Shown: piece by piece, positions 60,570 through 64,000 of the stretch
How positions within the stretch are numbered: position 1 is the first letter of the stretch
Layout: each line of letters opens with the position of its first letter
Origin: Imbricaverruca yamaguchii
Lineage: Eukaryota; Arthropoda; Thecostraca; Neoverrucidae
NCBI GenBank assembly: GCA_034440575.1
Contig: JAOTOL010001369.1
Location: forward strand, 677,501 to 741,500
DNA length: 64,000 nt
Direction of reading: 5' to 3'
Notes under the pieces: model-generated
What the model was told of the DNA's origin: nothing
Database searches by the model: none
What the model saw: the letters and a program-made list of their open reading frames with translations, nothing else
Position numbers and translations under genes: made by a program

Positions 60570-61625
60570 GTTCCTGCGCAATCGCCTTGATCCACAAGCA
60601 ATGTACCGCGATATTTGGTAGGCACCAACTCGCTCCTCACCTTTTTCACTCGGAAATCATGAAAGCCGGCCGTGATTGTGATCAATGTGCGCGATTTTGC
60701 AGAGGAGGAGGGGGTTCGGTAATTAGTTTCGACGTCAATATTGGAATCTATGAAAAGGAAGCACGCAATTTTTTCACGTCAATAATTGTGATTAAGGTTC
60801 ATCTCCTAAACAAGCTCATTAAAAGCAGGACACAAAATGAAGTATCCGGGCGGACACCACCTATCAATATTCCCTGAATAGGACATGGGATGTAACCTAC
60901 CGTTTGACGTTAAATTCAACCGAAGGTCAATACTTCCTGATATCTGACGATCACAAAAATTACAGAAGAATGTTTGTCGCATCAACGAATGTTCTAGGCA
61001 GCCAACATGTGGACTATTTTTAAGCGGGCTTTACAAGTTAATTCCGAATTTAAGAAATACCATGCTACTCATGTGGTCTTACGCGAACAAAGCTCGATCT
61101 AATACCCTCTCGCCACCGATTCCAAATCTATTGCGTGACTTTCCCATCGGACATAACAATTTCCAACTGACCATTTCTCAACAAAACTAAATGTTTCGCC
61201 TGAATGAAACAAACTTTTCGCCAGTAACTACTACGCTACGGAAACAAATCGACCCTTGAATTTACCGTACCTATGAAGGGCAGAAGTGGCCTTGGACCTT
61301 GAACGGCAGAAGTGGCACTGACCTATGAACGGCAGAAGTGCACATCACATCAGATCAGACATCAGACGAACTCATCAGACGAACTCTGGCAGCAATTCGG
61401 TGAATGTACATCGTCTTAAGTCGCTTTACTTTTTGCGTTAATCTGAAAATAATTGGTTTGACATGATGATGGAGCACGATATTACTCGAGATTCCCCAAC
61501 GATGTCCACTCATCTCGTTCTGCCCTACACGCCATACGCCATTCGTGTTATCCTTCCTTCCCTACGCTTTCCTGCGCCTCTTCCGTCCCATGGAAATGGC
61601 CAGAGCTAATCGGGTGGGCATTATC
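60570..61625. other. No recognised gene
   Basis: Ordinary sequence with a short repeat around GGCAGAAGTG at 61280-61340. Confidence 0.5.
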
Positions 61626-61627
61626 TA

Positions 61628-61800
61628 TTTTGTTTGTTTGTTTATTGGGTGGTTCACGACGCACTTTATGCACATTCACGGCTAATGGCGCCGCCCAAAC
61701 TGCTTCGCCGGTGGGCCGCGGGATCGGGAAATGTCCCGAGCGGCGCTAGTGTCGAACCCGGGACCTTTGGGTGGGCATCATCTACCCATCAGAGCCAGTG
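61628..61800 (-). mobile_element. tRNA-derived SINE, family 2
   Basis: The - strand has GGTAGATGATGCCC and GGTCCCGGGTTCGACAC, A- and B-box like. The body is GC-rich (GGCGGCGCCATTAGCCGTGA) and ends in an AAACAAACAAA tail. It differs from family 1. Confidence 0.6.
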
Positions 61801-61869
61801 CATCAGCTGATTCCACACGTGGCTGTCGGCGTGGTGCCGCGGACTAATCAGTGAGTCGCGGAGCGGGAG

Positions 61870-62146
61870 ACGGCGATGTACCGGCGAGCGCCGCCGAGAC
61901 TCCTGCCCGGGGCGCTGTCGCAGTTCTGGAGCCACGCGCTCCGTGACGGCCAGAGCGTCACGTCACACGGCGACACGTGTCGCCACAATGGGCCGGACGT
62001 TGTCACACTGGCGCCGGCCATGCGCCGCTGCGGAGAGCGGCGACGCGGCCTTTGTTGGATTTCTAGGCGAGTTTTACCCAGACCGTCAGACGCGGAAGCT
62101 AGTTATGCTTGTGATTTGGAATGCATGGAATTGTGAAGAAGAACCT
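61870..62146 (+). other. GC-rich stretch with a weak coding signal
   Basis: A + frame ends GDAAFVGFLGEFYPDRQTRK then LVMLVIWNAWNCEEEP and a stop. It reads like protein, but no family or splice sites support it. Confidence 0.2.
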
Positions 62147-62148
62147 TG

Positions 62149-62310
62149 AGTTCTTTTACGACGCATTCAACCGTTAGGCTATATAGCGTCGGCAGCCTCT
62201 CACGCCGATTGATCGCGGGTGGACTCGGTAAATGTCGGCGGTTGTGAGATTCGAACCTCGCAATCTTACGACCAAGAGTCAGACGCTCTACCAACTGATC
62301 TACCGCGGCA
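62149..62310 (-). mobile_element. tRNA-derived SINE with a tRNA-like head
   Basis: On the - strand it starts TGCCGCGGTAGATCAGTTGG, TAGAGCGTCTGACTC, then GAGGTTCGAATCTCAC, i.e. good A and B boxes with an anticodon-like loop. The body resembles family 1 (TAGCGTCGGCAGCCTCTCACG). A free tRNA is ruled out because the acceptor stem does not pair and the body continues past it. Confidence 0.65.
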
Positions 62311-62879
62311 CCCGCATATGATTGTGAAATTTAATTGCGGAATGCCTGATGAGCCCGGCAGGACTGAGCGACACTAATACGCTGTTTATGATGCATTTTC
62401 TCGGTCCGGTACCGAACCGAGATAGGCCTAGTGTGAAAATGGGTTGCTGATAAAATATAAAATAGCGTTTAGCTAGATTATAACTGATGACCGAGTCTTT
62501 AAAATGTCCGTAACTGTAAAAATGCTATGACTGATGGCATATATCAACCTGTGTAGTCAGAATGCATTAGGGTTGTTATATTGTATTGAATTTCGAGCTC
62601 GCAAGAGGCTACATCCCGCCAAGTTATGCTAATACGGCTCAGCGTGTGAAGTTTGGTCGCGATTGCTGAATGTTGAACCGTGCCCATCGCAGCTGAAGTT
62701 GTCAAAAATGGTGGATTTCTAATGAACTTTTCACTTTTCCATCGCACTCAAGACGCATGGCCCAAGTTCATGCCCACATACATGCATTACACACTGCCCT
62801 GACCCTTCTGGGTCCACTGGCGCCATCGTCTTCCATATCCACTAACCCCGTCTTTTGCCGTCTTTCCGTGCTGCCTTTC

Positions 62880-63985
62880 CGTTCAGATCCCCACACCCCG
62901 TCTCGAGTGGGGGTGATGAGTGCGGGGTCACTTTATGCCGCCCTCTAATATCTAAACCAAGTGTCGCACAAAGACGAAAGTGCTGTCACCGGAAAGCACT
63001 CAACATGTAAGGCCAGAAACCACCTCAAAATTGTACCACAAAATCGTGAAGCCACTAGGGGAGTATATATCCGTCACGACTGACGTTTTTGTCTCTGGGG
63101 AGTTCACTTGGAGTGATTTGATTGATTATTGGTTAAGGGCGCGCAAACAAGGTCATTTAACGCCCATACTTGGAGTGATTTAAAAAACAAAACGTACTTA
63201 GTATTGGAAAATGAAGACGAAATCGACCATAGCCCTAAGATGTTCGCCGAACCAAAAATTAGCATTTTCAGTGTGGGAAATTTTTAACTTCTTACGGTTT
63301 TTCATTTTCTTGAACTTTTCTTCTTCCAATAAGTAGAGAGGACCGGAGAACGTTGTTTTAAGTCCGCTTGCCCTCATAAAAGGTGTTCAATGCAACGAAG
63401 AATGGCCTTTAGATGCTCCTGGGTTTTAGACGTTACGTGCAGAGAAAATATACAACCTTCAATATATCAAGAGGTGCTGAGTCGATATCAAAAGTAACGA
63501 TAAAGGTTACATTTTATCGTTACTTTTCATGTCAATTTAGCACCTCCTGGTACACTGAACGTCTTACATTTTCTTTACCCGCAATCTCATAGAAAGTACT
63601 TACTTTAGCCAGGATCTTCGATTTTGTCCTAATGGGCAAATAATGAAAAACCAAAAAGACGTTAAAAAATAAACAAAATTCAAAAGTGTCTCGTATGCAC
63701 TTCGTTGCATCTCTAAAAGATAGGCAACCACTGAAATTTTCATTAAAATATCTTCACCCGTTAAAGCGTGACGACCGCTTGAACTTTTTTGGAGGTGACC
63801 TCACTTGACCTTGACAAACCCATTGACAGTAGGTGATCTGACCTCAAAATTTTCATACAATATGCCAAGCTGATGTGGAAAAGGGTATGACAAATTTCGG
63901 CTCGTTGCCGTGTGTCGTTTTTTTAACCATCTGCGGAAAATATTAGGGGTGTAAATCCCCTCCCCCGAGACGGGATGGGCAAACA
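62880..63985. mobile_element. Second, diverged copy of the MITE family
   Basis: It shares many blocks with 9114-9954 in the same order: CCGTCTCG at the left, AAGTGTCGCACAAAGACGAA, TGGAGGTGACCTCACTTGAC, AAGCTGATGTGGAAAAGGGT and CCCGAGACGGGATGGG at the right. It is longer, with an extra internal segment around 63400-63600 that contains a short inverted repeat (GTAACGATAA and TTATCGTTAC). Its outer ends are worn. Confidence 0.65.
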
Positions 63986-64000
63986 ATTGGTGGTGTTGTT

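Noticed and set aside
60262..60597. - strand frame starting WIKAIAQEHAAIKRAHH, resembling the end of a PH domain
   Set aside because: A stop lies close upstream and the rest is the 18-bp array; the likeness is only a few residues long.
62240..62310. A free tRNA gene
   Set aside because: A and B boxes are present, but the acceptor stem does not pair and a SINE body follows.

Overview
This is a window of an invertebrate nuclear genome, most likely an arthropod. The supporting signs are spliced genes with GT-AG introns, GC-rich exons in AT-richer non-coding DNA, tRNA-derived SINEs with target-site duplications, a piggyBac-like MITE, a dead mariner transposase and about thirty tandem-repeat arrays. 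There is no bacterial or viral gene organisation. The arthropod call rests on NADK residues such as [14 protein letters not shown] and is an inference.

Two spliced genes can be reconstructed, in tail-to-tail orientation. (1) On the + strand, NAD kinase (NADK) runs from 5540 to 32679. Eight coding positions are visible, all with matching splice phases, giving 365 residues up to the stop; the first exon(s) with the start codon were not found. Position seven exists as two alternative 83-nt exons (29876-29958 and 30062-30144) that look mutually exclusive. (2) On the - strand, four exons (50813 down to 36717, phases all matching) encode the last 598 residues of an unrecognised protein: the end of a PH-like domain, a long disordered region with a TQT motif and an E/Q/R-rich repeat, and a C-terminal coiled coil with a stop codon. 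Its 5' exons were not found.

Layout: 1-4.9 kb, arrays and palindromes, no gene; 4.9-5.6 kb, array running into NADK exon E1; 5.6-21.6 kb, a 16-kb NADK intron with SINE, MITE, arrays and a GC-rich island of uncertain nature; 21.6-32.7 kb, the remaining NADK exons; 32.7-36.7 kb, between the genes, with a 37-bp array rich in GTCACGTGAC palindromes; 36.7-50.8 kb, the PH/coiled-coil gene, whose last intron holds a 1.9-kb 27-bp array, a head-to-head inverted minisatellite and a 0.85-kb CGACA array; 45.97-46.23 kb, a possible nested small membrane-protein ORF; 48.4-49.1 kb, the mariner relic; 50.8-64 kb, mostly repeats, one weak candidate membrane-protein exon, and a second copy of the MITE family.

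The most unusual pattern is that several minisatellites are built from exon-intron junctions. Their units contain the splice site plus the first or last bases of the neighbouring exon, so each such exon is flanked by a ladder of about ten decoy splice sites. This is seen at three NADK acceptors and at one donor of the PH/coiled-coil gene.
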